Source: Lachnospiraceae bacterium (lineage in GTDB: Bacteria > Bacillota > Clostridia > Lachnospirales > Lachnospiraceae). Taken from it: a stretch of 35,199 bases of DNA. The DNA is taken from positions 1 to 35,199 of the forward strand of contig JAJPXX010000025.1 of assembly GCA_021205225.1 (NCBI GenBank), read 5' to 3'. Shown in pieces: positions 25,199-32,536 of the stretch. The number at the start of each line of letters is the position of its first letter. The first letter of the stretch is position 1. The notes under the pieces are model-generated. The model had not been told where the DNA came from. It ran no database searches and worked only from the letters and a program-made list of their open reading frames with translations. The translations under genes and the position numbers were made by a program.

Positions 25199-25305
25199 AA
25201 ATTGAAGCAGATTGAGGTGTATATTCCTGATGATAAACGTTAAAACTGTTTCGTTGCTTTCGTGTATGCCATCGAAAAACGCTGATGCAGAAATATTTTG
25301 GATAA
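25199..25305 (+). pseudogene. decayed 3' end of a third hsdS
   Basis: Reading from 25199 gives KLKQIEVYIPDDKR, a stop, then NCFVAFVYAIEKR, matching the KQLRVMPVLLPEIKLQNQFAAFVQATDKSK segment of HsdS. After a deletion, LMQKYFG and a stop appear (25282-25305), matching the copy 1 ending LMQQYFG. Two stops and a deletion make it non-functional. It shows that a third hsdS once stood directly before the recombinase gene. Confidence 0.75.
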
Positions 25306-25350
25306 TGAATGGGGCGCAGGATGATACGGTACAGAAAGGACTGTACTATC

Positions 25351-26343
25351 ATGAACGAAGAAATCATCACAGAAATTACCAGAAAAATGCTCCCTTATCT
25401 TGACAATGCGCAACTGGAGCAGTTGCAGGATGTTCTCCATCATTATTTATGGAATGTTACAATTGTTGAGTCTGAAGAAAAATATGAAATTGCAGAAAAA
25501 TCTAATAATGAATTGCTTGAATTATTCTTGTCGGCAAAATGCGTAGAAGGCTGTAGCGAGAAGACAATGCATTATTACGAGACTACGATTGCCAAGATGT
25601 TTCTGACGATAGATATTCATGTGACCCATATGCAGACAGATGATCTTCGCAATTATCTTTCTGAATATCAGAAGAATAGACAGTGTAGCAAAAGCAACAT
25701 TGATAATATACGCCGGGTCTTGTCCAGCTTTTTCTCGTGGTTGGAAGAAGAAAATTATATTTTAAAGAGTCCAATGAGACGTATTCATAAGATTCGTACA
25801 GCTAAAACAGTTAAAGAAACGTACAGTGATGAATCGCTAGAAATTATGCGTGATCAATGCAGTAATATTCGTGATTTGGCAATCATTGATATGCTGGCTT
25901 CAACAGGTATGCGTGTGGGAGAATTAGTAAAGCTGAATATTGTAGACATTGATTTTGAAAACAGGGAATGCGTGGTTTTCGGAAAAGGGAGCAAAGAACG
26001 CCCGGTGTACTTTGATGCACGAACGAAGATTCATCTTAAGAATTATCTTGAAAGCCGGTCAGACAATAATCCGGCACTTTTCGTGTCGCTACAGAAACCG
26101 TATGCGAGACTGGAAATAAGTGGTGTTGAAATTCGGCTGAGACAGCTTGGAAGAAAACTTGGGATACCGAAGGTACATCCTCACAAGTTCCGCAGAACAT
26201 TGGCAACAAGGGCAATTGATAAGGGAATGCCTGTTGAACAGGTACAAAAGCTCCTCGGACACGCTAAAATTGATACTACGATGCAATATGCTATGGTGGA
26301 TCAGAATAATGTAAAGAATAGCCACAAAAAATATATAGCTTAA
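25351..26343 (+). CDS. tyrosine recombinase (XerC/phage integrase family)
   Basis: A 330-residue tyrosine recombinase. A SAM-like N-terminal core-binding domain covers about 52-145. The catalytic domain has Arg188 in STGMRVGELVKL, a lysine in VFGKGSKERPV, HKFRR (His278, Arg281), LGHAKI (His304) and the nucleophile Tyr313 in MQYAMV, so all catalytic residues are present. ATG 25351 with GAAAGGA about 11 bases upstream is preferred to the track start at 25309. Recombinases in type I loci are known to shuffle hsdS genes; its place between a decayed hsdS and hsdS copy 2 fits that role. It could also act as the integrase of the whole island, but no attachment repeats were found at the island ends. 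Confidence 0.93.
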   Translation: MNEEIITEITRKMLPYLDNAQLEQLQDVLHHYLWNVTIVESEEKYEIAEKSNNELLELFLSAKCVEGCSEKTMHYYETTIAKMFLTIDIHVTHMQTDDLRNYLSEYQKNRQCSKSNIDNIRRVLSSFFSWLEEENYILKSPMRRIHKIRTAKTVKETYSDESLEIMRDQCSNIRDLAIIDMLASTGMRVGELVKLNIVDIDFENRECVVFGKGSKERPVYFDARTKIHLKNYLESRSDNNPALFVSLQKPYARLEISGVEIRLRQLGRKLGIPKVHPHKFRRTLATRAIDKGMPVEQVQKLLGHAKIDTTMQYAMVDQNNVKNSHKKYIA

Positions 26344-26347
26344 TAAT

Positions 26348-26370
26348 CCTCTCCCGGTTTCTAGGGGAGG
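26348..26370 (+). promoter_or_regulatory. hairpin covering the ribosome site of hsdS copy 2
   Basis: CCTCtCCC can pair with GGGGAGG, and the second arm is the Shine-Dalgarno sequence 7 bases before ATG 26378. Folding would hide the ribosome site and limit translation of the second hsdS. The stem has one bulge and was not energy-checked. Confidence 0.45.
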
Positions 26371-26377
26371 TGATGGT

Positions 26378-27508
26378 ATGAGAAAGATACATCTCGGCGA
26401 TGTTTGTAAACGTGGCTCATCAAATATTGCACTGAAAGATTTAGACGGTAACGATGGCTGTTATCCAATTTATGGCGCTAGTGGTTTTATCAAGAATATA
26501 GATTTTTATCATCAGGAACGGGAGTATATAGCTGTTGTTAAAGATGGAGCAGGGATAGGACGTACAATGCTTCTTCCGGCGAAGTCATCAGTGATAGGCA
26601 CTTTGCAATATTTAATACCGAATTCCGACTCCGAAATTTCAACGAGATATTTATACTATGCAATAACGGCAATGAATTTGTCAAAGTATTTTAGCGGTGC
26701 TACTATTCCGCATATATACTTTAAAGATTATCAGAAGGAGTTAGTAAAAGTACCAGACCTAGTAGAACAGGATAGGATTGCAGGGATTTTTGAGAAAATT
26801 GATGCTACTATAGCACTTAGAAAGGAACAACAGGTTGAACTTGATAAACTCGTCCGGTCCCGGTTTATCGAGATGTTTGGAGATTCAGTAAATAATCCGT
26901 TAGGACTTCCTACTGTATTGCTTTCAGATGTTTCAGATATTGTTTCCGGAATAACAAAGGGCAGGAAGACGAATGGTGCAGAGCTATTTGAGGTTCCCTA
27001 TATGGCTGTTTCAAATGTGAAGGCAGGATATATTGATTGGAGTACCGTTAAAACAATCAGAGCAACTAAGGATGAGATCGAACAGTATTGCTTGCAACCT
27101 TTGGATGTTCTTATGACAGAAGGTGGTGATCCAGATAAGTTGGGACGGGGTGCAATTATAAGCGCACCACCAGAAAATTGTATTCATCAGAATCACATTT
27201 TTCGTGTTCGCGTGAATAGAAATCGTCTTCTTCCACAGTATTTGGAGGAATATTTACAACATCAAAAAGCGAAGCAGTATTTCCTTGGATGTGCGAAACA
27301 GACAACAGGCATAGCAAGCATTAACATGAAACAACTTCGCGTTATGCCAGTTCTACTGCCAGAAATAAAGTTGCAGAATCAGTTCGCCGCTTTCGTGCAG
27401 GCGACCGACAAATCGAAATATCTTAGCCATTTGTGTATCGACATCTGCTGTATGACAGCAAATAAATATAGACAGGAGAGGATGCTATGTCAAACTTTGA
27501 ATTTCTAA
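26378..27508 (+). CDS. hsdS: type I R-M specificity subunit HsdS, copy 2 (chimeric, altered C-terminus)
   Basis: A 376-residue HsdS. TRD1 (MRKIHLGDVCKRGSSNIALK to about 140) is unrelated to copy 1, and the central spacer reads IAGIFEKIDATIALRKEQQVELDKL. From RSRFIEMFGD to TDKSK it is identical to copy 1. Right after the repeat the frame runs into unrelated sequence (YLSHLCIDICC...), replacing the final 20-odd residues of the normal C-terminal helix, and the tail overlaps the hsdR start by 22 bases. The junction falls at ATCGAAA, the same place where copy 1 and the remnant differ. It may encode a second DNA specificity or be a storage copy; the missing helix could weaken HsdM contact. Confidence 0.9.
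   Translation: MRKIHLGDVCKRGSSNIALKDLDGNDGCYPIYGASGFIKNIDFYHQEREYIAVVKDGAGIGRTMLLPAKSSVIGTLQYLIPNSDSEISTRYLYYAITAMNLSKYFSGATIPHIYFKDYQKELVKVPDLVEQDRIAGIFEKIDATIALRKEQQVELDKLVRSRFIEMFGDSVNNPLGLPTVLLSDVSDIVSGITKGRKTNGAELFEVPYMAVSNVKAGYIDWSTVKTIRATKDEIEQYCLQPLDVLMTEGGDPDKLGRGAIISAPPENCIHQNHIFRVRVNRNRLLPQYLEEYLQHQKAKQYFLGCAKQTTGIASINMKQLRVMPVLLPEIKLQNQFAAFVQATDKSKYLSHLCIDICCMTANKYRQERMLCQTLNF
26858..27418 (+). repeat. 561-bp direct repeat, copy B (hsdS TRD2)
   Basis: This is the second copy of the block at 23630-24190, in the same orientation and apparently identical. The 3228-base unit between repeat starts carries the DUF3990 pair, the hsdS remnant, the recombinase and TRD1 of copy 2, all of which would be lost by recombination between the repeats. 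Confidence 0.93.
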
Positions 27509-29748
27509 AAGAGAAAAAAGAATACGTACTTTTTGCGTCCGCTGCGATTGAAGCGGAAAAGGTATACGTCACATCTCCTGCTATGTGCGCGGTCGGATGC
27601 AGAAAGGCGCTTGAATTGGCTGTGAAGTGGGTATATTCTGCGGATAATACAATGCAGATGCCCTATAAAGATAACCTCCAGTCTCTGATTCATGAGCAGA
27701 CATTCCGCTTTGCAGTGGACTATAACACCTGGGGAAAACTTCCCTATATTATCAAGCTTGGGAACCTGGCGGTGCATACAGAGCGAAATGTGCAGGCAAC
27801 GGATGCTCTGGCTTCTTTACGTGCATTGTTTGAGTTTATTCAATGGGTGGATTATTGCTATGGCAGTGACTACATAGAGCGCAAATTTGATGAGTTGCAG
27901 GTTCCGAAAGAACAAGTTGTAGTTGACACGAAGAAAATCAAGGAACAAGAGAGTCTGCTTGATGAAAAGGAAGCGGAAATTGAAAAATTACGTAGGCAGA
28001 TCGAGAAAATGTCAGAGCAGTATACAAGTGCCAAAGAACAGCATAAGCAGGATCGTACATTTACTGCAGAGGATTTGTCGGAATTTAAAACCAGAAAAAT
28101 ATATATTGATGTGGACATGAAGCAGATGGGGTGGAAGTTTGCTGGTACCGACGCAGATGTGCAGGAGGAATATCCGGTTGACGATATGGCTGGTGTTATC
28201 GGACAGAAAGGGTATGCTGATTATGTGTTATTTGGGAAAGATGGCTTACCTTTAGCTGTGGTAGAAGCAAAGCGAACCAGTAAAGACCCGAACACCGGAC
28301 GGAAACAGGCAATGTTATATGCGGATTGCCTGGAAAAGAAATTCGGCAGGCGCCCGGTTATGTTTACGACCAATGGTTTTGACACTTATTATTGGGATGA
28401 TCAGACCAGTATACAGCGAAAAGTAAGTTGTATTTTTAGCAGGGATGGTTTGCAGAAACTGATTAATCGGCGGATGGAGCATAGAGATTTGATGTCGATT
28501 CCGATTGATGATCGGATTACAGACCGCTATTACCAGAAAGAAGCGATTCGAGCGGTATGTGAGCAGATTGAGTCTGGCTTTCGCAAACACTTGCTGGTAA
28601 TGGCTACTGGAACAGGAAAAACTAGGACGGCGGCGAGCCTTACGGATGTTTTGAGCCGTGCTGGTTATGTTACGAATATTCTGTTTCTTGCGGATCGTAC
28701 TGCGCTAGTGAAGCAGGCAAAAGATGATTTTAAAAATTATCTGCCGGAGATGTCCCTGTGCAATCTGTGTTCCAATAAAGATGATAGTAATGCCCGCATT
28801 GTGTTTTCTACTTATCCAACTATGCTGAACGCGATTGACCAGACGAAAACGGCAGACGGTATCCCGCAGTTTACGCCAGAACATTTTGATTTGATCATAA
28901 TAGATGAAAGCCATAGGAGTATTTTCAAAAAATATCGTGCGATTTTTGAATATTTTGACGCAATTATGGTTGGACTGACAGCAACCCCGAAAACAGATGT
29001 AGACCGTAACACATATGACTTTTTCGAAATGGAACATGGTGTGCCGACTTATGCGTATGATTATGAAACTGCGGTAGAAAAGGATCATGTGCTGGTTCCG
29101 TATTATAACTATGAGGTCAAAACTAAATTCCTTGATGACGGCATTACCTATGATGATTTGTCAGAAGAAGATAAAGAGCGTTATGAGGATGACTTTATTG
29201 AAGATGGAATGATGCCGGATTTCATTCCATCTGCGCAGTTAAATAAATTTGTATTCAATGAAACTACTGTTGATATTGTTCTGCAGGATTTGATGGAAAG
29301 AGGAATTAAAGTTGCCGGCGGTGAACGAATTGGCAAGACCATTATATTCGCTCAAAACAAGCGTCATGCGGAGTTCATTCTGGAACGCTTCAATAAGCTT
29401 TACCCCAAGTATAAGGGTAAGTTTGCGCAGAGAGTGATTTGTGACGACACATATGCACAGACGATCATTGACGATTTCAAGGTCGCTGATAAAGAACCGC
29501 ATATTGTCGTTTCAGTTGATATGATGGATACTGGCATTGATGTGCCGGAGTGTGTGAACCTTGTATTCTTCAAAAAGGTTCGGTCGAAGGCAAAATTCTG
29601 GCAGATGATTGGCCGAGGAACCCGTCTGTGTAAAGAATTGACGTGTCTGGACCAGATGGATGGCGAGTACATAGACAAAAGACGATTTCTTATTTTTGAC
29701 TACTGTGGGAATTTTGAATATTTCCGGGAGTATAAGGAAGGGTACTAG
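27487..29748 (+). CDS. hsdR: type I restriction endonuclease HsdR, N-terminal part ended by in-frame TAG
   Basis: 753 residues of an HsdR normally about 1,120 long. A DUF4145-like domain covers 1-130, then a coiled coil (145-190). The PD-(D/E)xK nuclease follows, with Asp245 in GYADYVLFG and Glu260-Ala-Lys262 in VVEAKRT. The SF2 motor has Walker A MATGTGKT (372-379), a DESH box in IIIDESHRS, GLTATPK, and motif VI QMIGRGTRLCKE. It stops with TAG at 29746 right after YFREYKEGY. Beyond the stop, the same frame continues TRETKYLSEAILGKQIK, the expected next HsdR residues. One point mutation explains the break. The nuclease and motor are present, but without the C-terminal domain that binds HsdM/HsdS this product probably cannot restrict. 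Confidence 0.92.
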   Translation: MSNFEFLKEKKEYVLFASAAIEAEKVYVTSPAMCAVGCRKALELAVKWVYSADNTMQMPYKDNLQSLIHEQTFRFAVDYNTWGKLPYIIKLGNLAVHTERNVQATDALASLRALFEFIQWVDYCYGSDYIERKFDELQVPKEQVVVDTKKIKEQESLLDEKEAEIEKLRRQIEKMSEQYTSAKEQHKQDRTFTAEDLSEFKTRKIYIDVDMKQMGWKFAGTDADVQEEYPVDDMAGVIGQKGYADYVLFGKDGLPLAVVEAKRTSKDPNTGRKQAMLYADCLEKKFGRRPVMFTTNGFDTYYWDDQTSIQRKVSCIFSRDGLQKLINRRMEHRDLMSIPIDDRITDRYYQKEAIRAVCEQIESGFRKHLLVMATGTGKTRTAASLTDVLSRAGYVTNILFLADRTALVKQAKDDFKNYLPEMSLCNLCSNKDDSNARIVFSTYPTMLNAIDQTKTADGIPQFTPEHFDLIIIDESHRSIFKKYRAIFEYFDAIMVGLTATPKTDVDRNTYDFFEMEHGVPTYAYDYETAVEKDHVLVPYYNYEVKTKFLDDGITYDDLSEEDKERYEDDFIEDGMMPDFIPSAQLNKFVFNETTVDIVLQDLMERGIKVAGGERIGKTIIFAQNKRHAEFILERFNKLYPKYKGKFAQRVICDDTYAQTIIDDFKVADKEPHIVVSVDMMDTGIDVPECVNLVFFKKVRSKAKFWQMIGRGTRLCKELTCLDQMDGEYIDKRRFLIFDYCGNFEYFREYKEGY

Positions 29749-29766
29749 ACAAGAGAGACTAAATAC

Positions 29767-30858
29767 TTGTCAGAGGCGATTTTAGGAAAACAAATCAAAC
29801 TGGCGTCAGCTTTACAGGAGGCTGCATTTTCCGATCTGGAGTTTCAGGGCTGGAGAGGTGAAATCGTATCCGAATGTCAGAATCAGGTACGGCAACTATC
29901 AGAGGATCTGGTAGAGGTACGCCTGCGGCGGGAATATGTAGAAAAGTATAAAAAAACAATAGCGTTCGATTGCATCAGCGAAAATGACAAAGGCGAATTA
30001 CTACAGCATATTGCTCCAGTGATTCATTTGGACGATAATGATGAACTGGCGTTGCGCTTTGATAATTTTATGTATGGATTGATGCTTGCCTCTGTTGAAC
30101 AGATGCCGTCCTTGAAACATGCGAGAAACCAGCTCTGTGACATTGCTGCTTTGCTGGAACACAAATCCACAATTCCGCAGGTGAAAGTGAAGCTTTCGGT
30201 TCTAAAAGAAGTGCAGACAGATGCTTTTTGGGATGCAAATGATCTGCTGCAGTTTGAAAAAGCTCGGAAAGAACTGCGTGACCTGATAAAGTTCCTGGAC
30301 AATAATGACCCGCACAATCCGATTATAACAAGGCTCACTGATCCAGTGATTGACCAGCAGGAAGGGAATCCTCTCGAAGCAGCCTATGATTTTGAGGATT
30401 ACAGGAAAAAGGTTAACCGTTACGTCATGGAACATGGCAATACAATGGCTATCTATAAGCTGACACATAATATCCGGCTCTCCGACGGCGATTATCAGGA
30501 GTTACAGCGTGTACTTACAAGCGAATTGGGAAGCAGAGAGGATTATCAGCGGGAATATGGAGACACACCTTTTGGTCTGCTGATCCGTAAAATTGCGAAA
30601 ATGGATCATGATGCAGCCATGCAGGCGTTTTCTGCTTTCATCAACGATGAATCTTTGAACCAAAGGCAGATTGCTTTTGTATATAAGATTATTAATCATA
30701 TTGAGCAGAACGGATATATGGAAAACGTTGCCGAGCTGACAAAGCCACCGTTTGACAAGCCGTTGAGCTTCACAAAGCTTTTTGATGCGAAAACCAGAAC
30801 TGCGCTGGTAGCTACAATCAATCAGATAAAAGAGAATGCGGTGGCTGTTGTCGCTTAA
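29767..30858 (+). CDS. hsdR: HsdR C-terminal part (separated by the amber codon)
   Basis: 363 residues matching the helical C-terminal region of HsdR, which contacts the modification core. It is in the same frame as the upstream part, with only seven codons (from TAG) between stop 29746 and this TTG. The TTG is an ordinary leucine codon of the intact gene; only a weak AGAGAG lies upstream, so independent translation is doubtful. No further stop or frameshift occurs up to the natural TAA at 30858. This suggests a recent mutation, readthrough, or a sequencing error. Treat 27487-30858 as one broken hsdR unless translation of this part is shown. Confidence 0.75.
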   Translation: MSEAILGKQIKLASALQEAAFSDLEFQGWRGEIVSECQNQVRQLSEDLVEVRLRREYVEKYKKTIAFDCISENDKGELLQHIAPVIHLDDNDELALRFDNFMYGLMLASVEQMPSLKHARNQLCDIAALLEHKSTIPQVKVKLSVLKEVQTDAFWDANDLLQFEKARKELRDLIKFLDNNDPHNPIITRLTDPVIDQQEGNPLEAAYDFEDYRKKVNRYVMEHGNTMAIYKLTHNIRLSDGDYQELQRVLTSELGSREDYQREYGDTPFGLLIRKIAKMDHDAAMQAFSAFINDESLNQRQIAFVYKIINHIEQNGYMENVAELTKPPFDKPLSFTKLFDAKTRTALVATINQIKENAVAVVA

Positions 30859-30925
30859 TTCTTTTAACAGTTGGCGTTTTATCATCCATGGTATCGGGAC
30901 GGTTTACTTGTGTGAGGAAAAGCAA

Positions 30926-32518
30926 GTGAAAATTTCATCGGTATGGCTTTATGAACAAATTTTAAAGAAATATAGAATGATCGGATATGTGGGTTTGTCT
31001 GGCAGGGACAGTTATCTGCGTCCTTATCTTTGTCTGGACACTGATGGCAATAAGTGGCCGGGGCACGTGTGTGTGATGCCGGTTACGTCAGAGCAGGAAG
31101 CAAAGGATATCGCAAACGCAGCTTTAACGGATAAAATGTTTTTGATATTTTGTCTGAGGGAAACTGCGAATAATAATAGCAAAGCAGAGAATCATTCTGC
31201 TGATAATTTCATGTGGACCGCGGAAGAGAACAGACCGGGTGACGCGTATGTATGCATAGCAGCAAACGACACAGCTGCTGTCCTGAACGATATTCAAGCG
31301 GTGTTTGACCTTTGCGATGAATGGGAAGACTCTATCATCAGCCTGCTGGCCGGAGATGACGCAATTGAAAAGGTTCTGGAAGTAAGCGTCGGATTCCTTG
31401 GAAATCCGCTGATGGTTATGGGCGCTGATTTTTCTTTGATCGCAGAAGCTGCCATGGAGAAGCTGCCTGAGCGCGCGAGACTGTTTGCAGAGGATGGGGT
31501 CAATGTAGAGTATATGAATGCCCTGCTGCAGGACGCGGCATACCAGAAGATCGCACAGGCGAAGCACACAGAATTGTATCCGGGTTATATCAGCGGTTAT
31601 CGTACCGTGAACCGAAACCTGTTTGTAAATGGCCGACCAACCCACCGTCTGGTGCTGACAGAATGCGATAATCCGGTCACGCCGGGATGTATCTGTATTC
31701 TGGAAACGCTGGCCGGGCATCTCGAATATCAGCTTTCCCGTGAAATGCCTGCTTCTATGAAAGGAACCCTGGAAACGATCTTCCAGAGCATCCTGACGGA
31801 TCGAACTGCAGATTATGTACAGATCGGCCGCAGGCTCACCGCGGCCGGATGGAGCAGTGGAGACGAGTACCTTTGTCTTATTTTGCAGATCACTTATCTG
31901 AATCAAAAACAGCTTTCAACGGGAGCGATCTGTCATTATATTCAAAAGCTGTTCAGGGATTCCGTAAGCTTTCTGTATCGTGATGAGGTGGTCAGTTTTT
32001 TTGATTTGACACGACTTGGCATGGATGAGGAGGAAGTGGCCGCAAAGCTGGTTTATTTTATTCGCGACAGCTATCTGAAAGCCGGGTACAGCAGAACCAT
32101 GCAGGGACATATGAATCTGCGGCGCCAGTATGTGCAGGCGCGTACGGCTTTGGATGTGGGCAGCCGCAAAAAGCCCTATCTGTGGATTCATTATTTCGAT
32201 CAGGTAGCGCTGCCTTATATCATCGAGCAGGCGACCAAAAGACTCCCGGCAAACATGATCTGCCATAAAGGACTTTTACGCCTGAAAGAGCAGGATGAAA
32301 AAAATCACACCGAATATATGCTGACACTGAGGACTTACCTCGACCAGCACCTGAATGCGACACAGACGGCAAAGGAGCTGTTTATCCACAGAAGCACCTT
32401 CCTGTACCGTCTGGATAAGATAAAAGAAATCCTGCATTCAGATCTGGAGGATGCGGAAGAGGTTTTTTATCTGGAGCTTTCCTTTCGGCTGCTGGAGCAG
32501 GATGAAGAGAAGAAATAA
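30926..32518 (+). CDS. PucR-type helix-turn-helix transcriptional regulator
   Basis: A 530-residue regulator. The C-terminal PucR-type HTH is clear: LRTYLDQHLNATQTAKELFIHRSTFLYRLDKIKEIL near residues 465-505. A GGDEF-like/CdaR middle region precedes it (RRLTAAGWSSGDEYLCLILQI near 315). The N-terminal part (about 1-270) is a sensor-like region without recognised motif. GTG 30926 with GAGGA 7 bases upstream is preferred; the track ATG at 30836 lies inside hsdR and adds 30 non-family residues. Regulators of this type control catabolic operons in Firmicutes. The methyl-transfer operon ends at 20994, before the R-M island, so it is a candidate target. The start is 68 bases from the end of hsdR. 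Confidence 0.85.
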   Translation: MKISSVWLYEQILKKYRMIGYVGLSGRDSYLRPYLCLDTDGNKWPGHVCVMPVTSEQEAKDIANAALTDKMFLIFCLRETANNNSKAENHSADNFMWTAEENRPGDAYVCIAANDTAAVLNDIQAVFDLCDEWEDSIISLLAGDDAIEKVLEVSVGFLGNPLMVMGADFSLIAEAAMEKLPERARLFAEDGVNVEYMNALLQDAAYQKIAQAKHTELYPGYISGYRTVNRNLFVNGRPTHRLVLTECDNPVTPGCICILETLAGHLEYQLSREMPASMKGTLETIFQSILTDRTADYVQIGRRLTAAGWSSGDEYLCLILQITYLNQKQLSTGAICHYIQKLFRDSVSFLYRDEVVSFFDLTRLGMDEEEVAAKLVYFIRDSYLKAGYSRTMQGHMNLRRQYVQARTALDVGSRKKPYLWIHYFDQVALPYIIEQATKRLPANMICHKGLLRLKEQDEKNHTEYMLTLRTYLDQHLNATQTAKELFIHRSTFLYRLDKIKEILHSDLEDAEEVFYLELSFRLLEQDEEKK

Positions 32519-32536
32519 AAGCATCAACCGGGTCTT

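Noticed and set aside
23630-27418. CRISPR-like or transposon repeat
   Set aside because: The only long repeat is coding hsdS sequence in two copies; there are no spacers, terminal inverted repeats or transposase.
29746-29748. Pyrrolysine or other recoding of the hsdR TAG
   Set aside because: TAG ends the genes at 6327 and 8082 as an ordinary stop, no pyl genes or MttB-type TAG-containing methyltransferase are in the window, and HsdR is not a known pyrrolysine protein.
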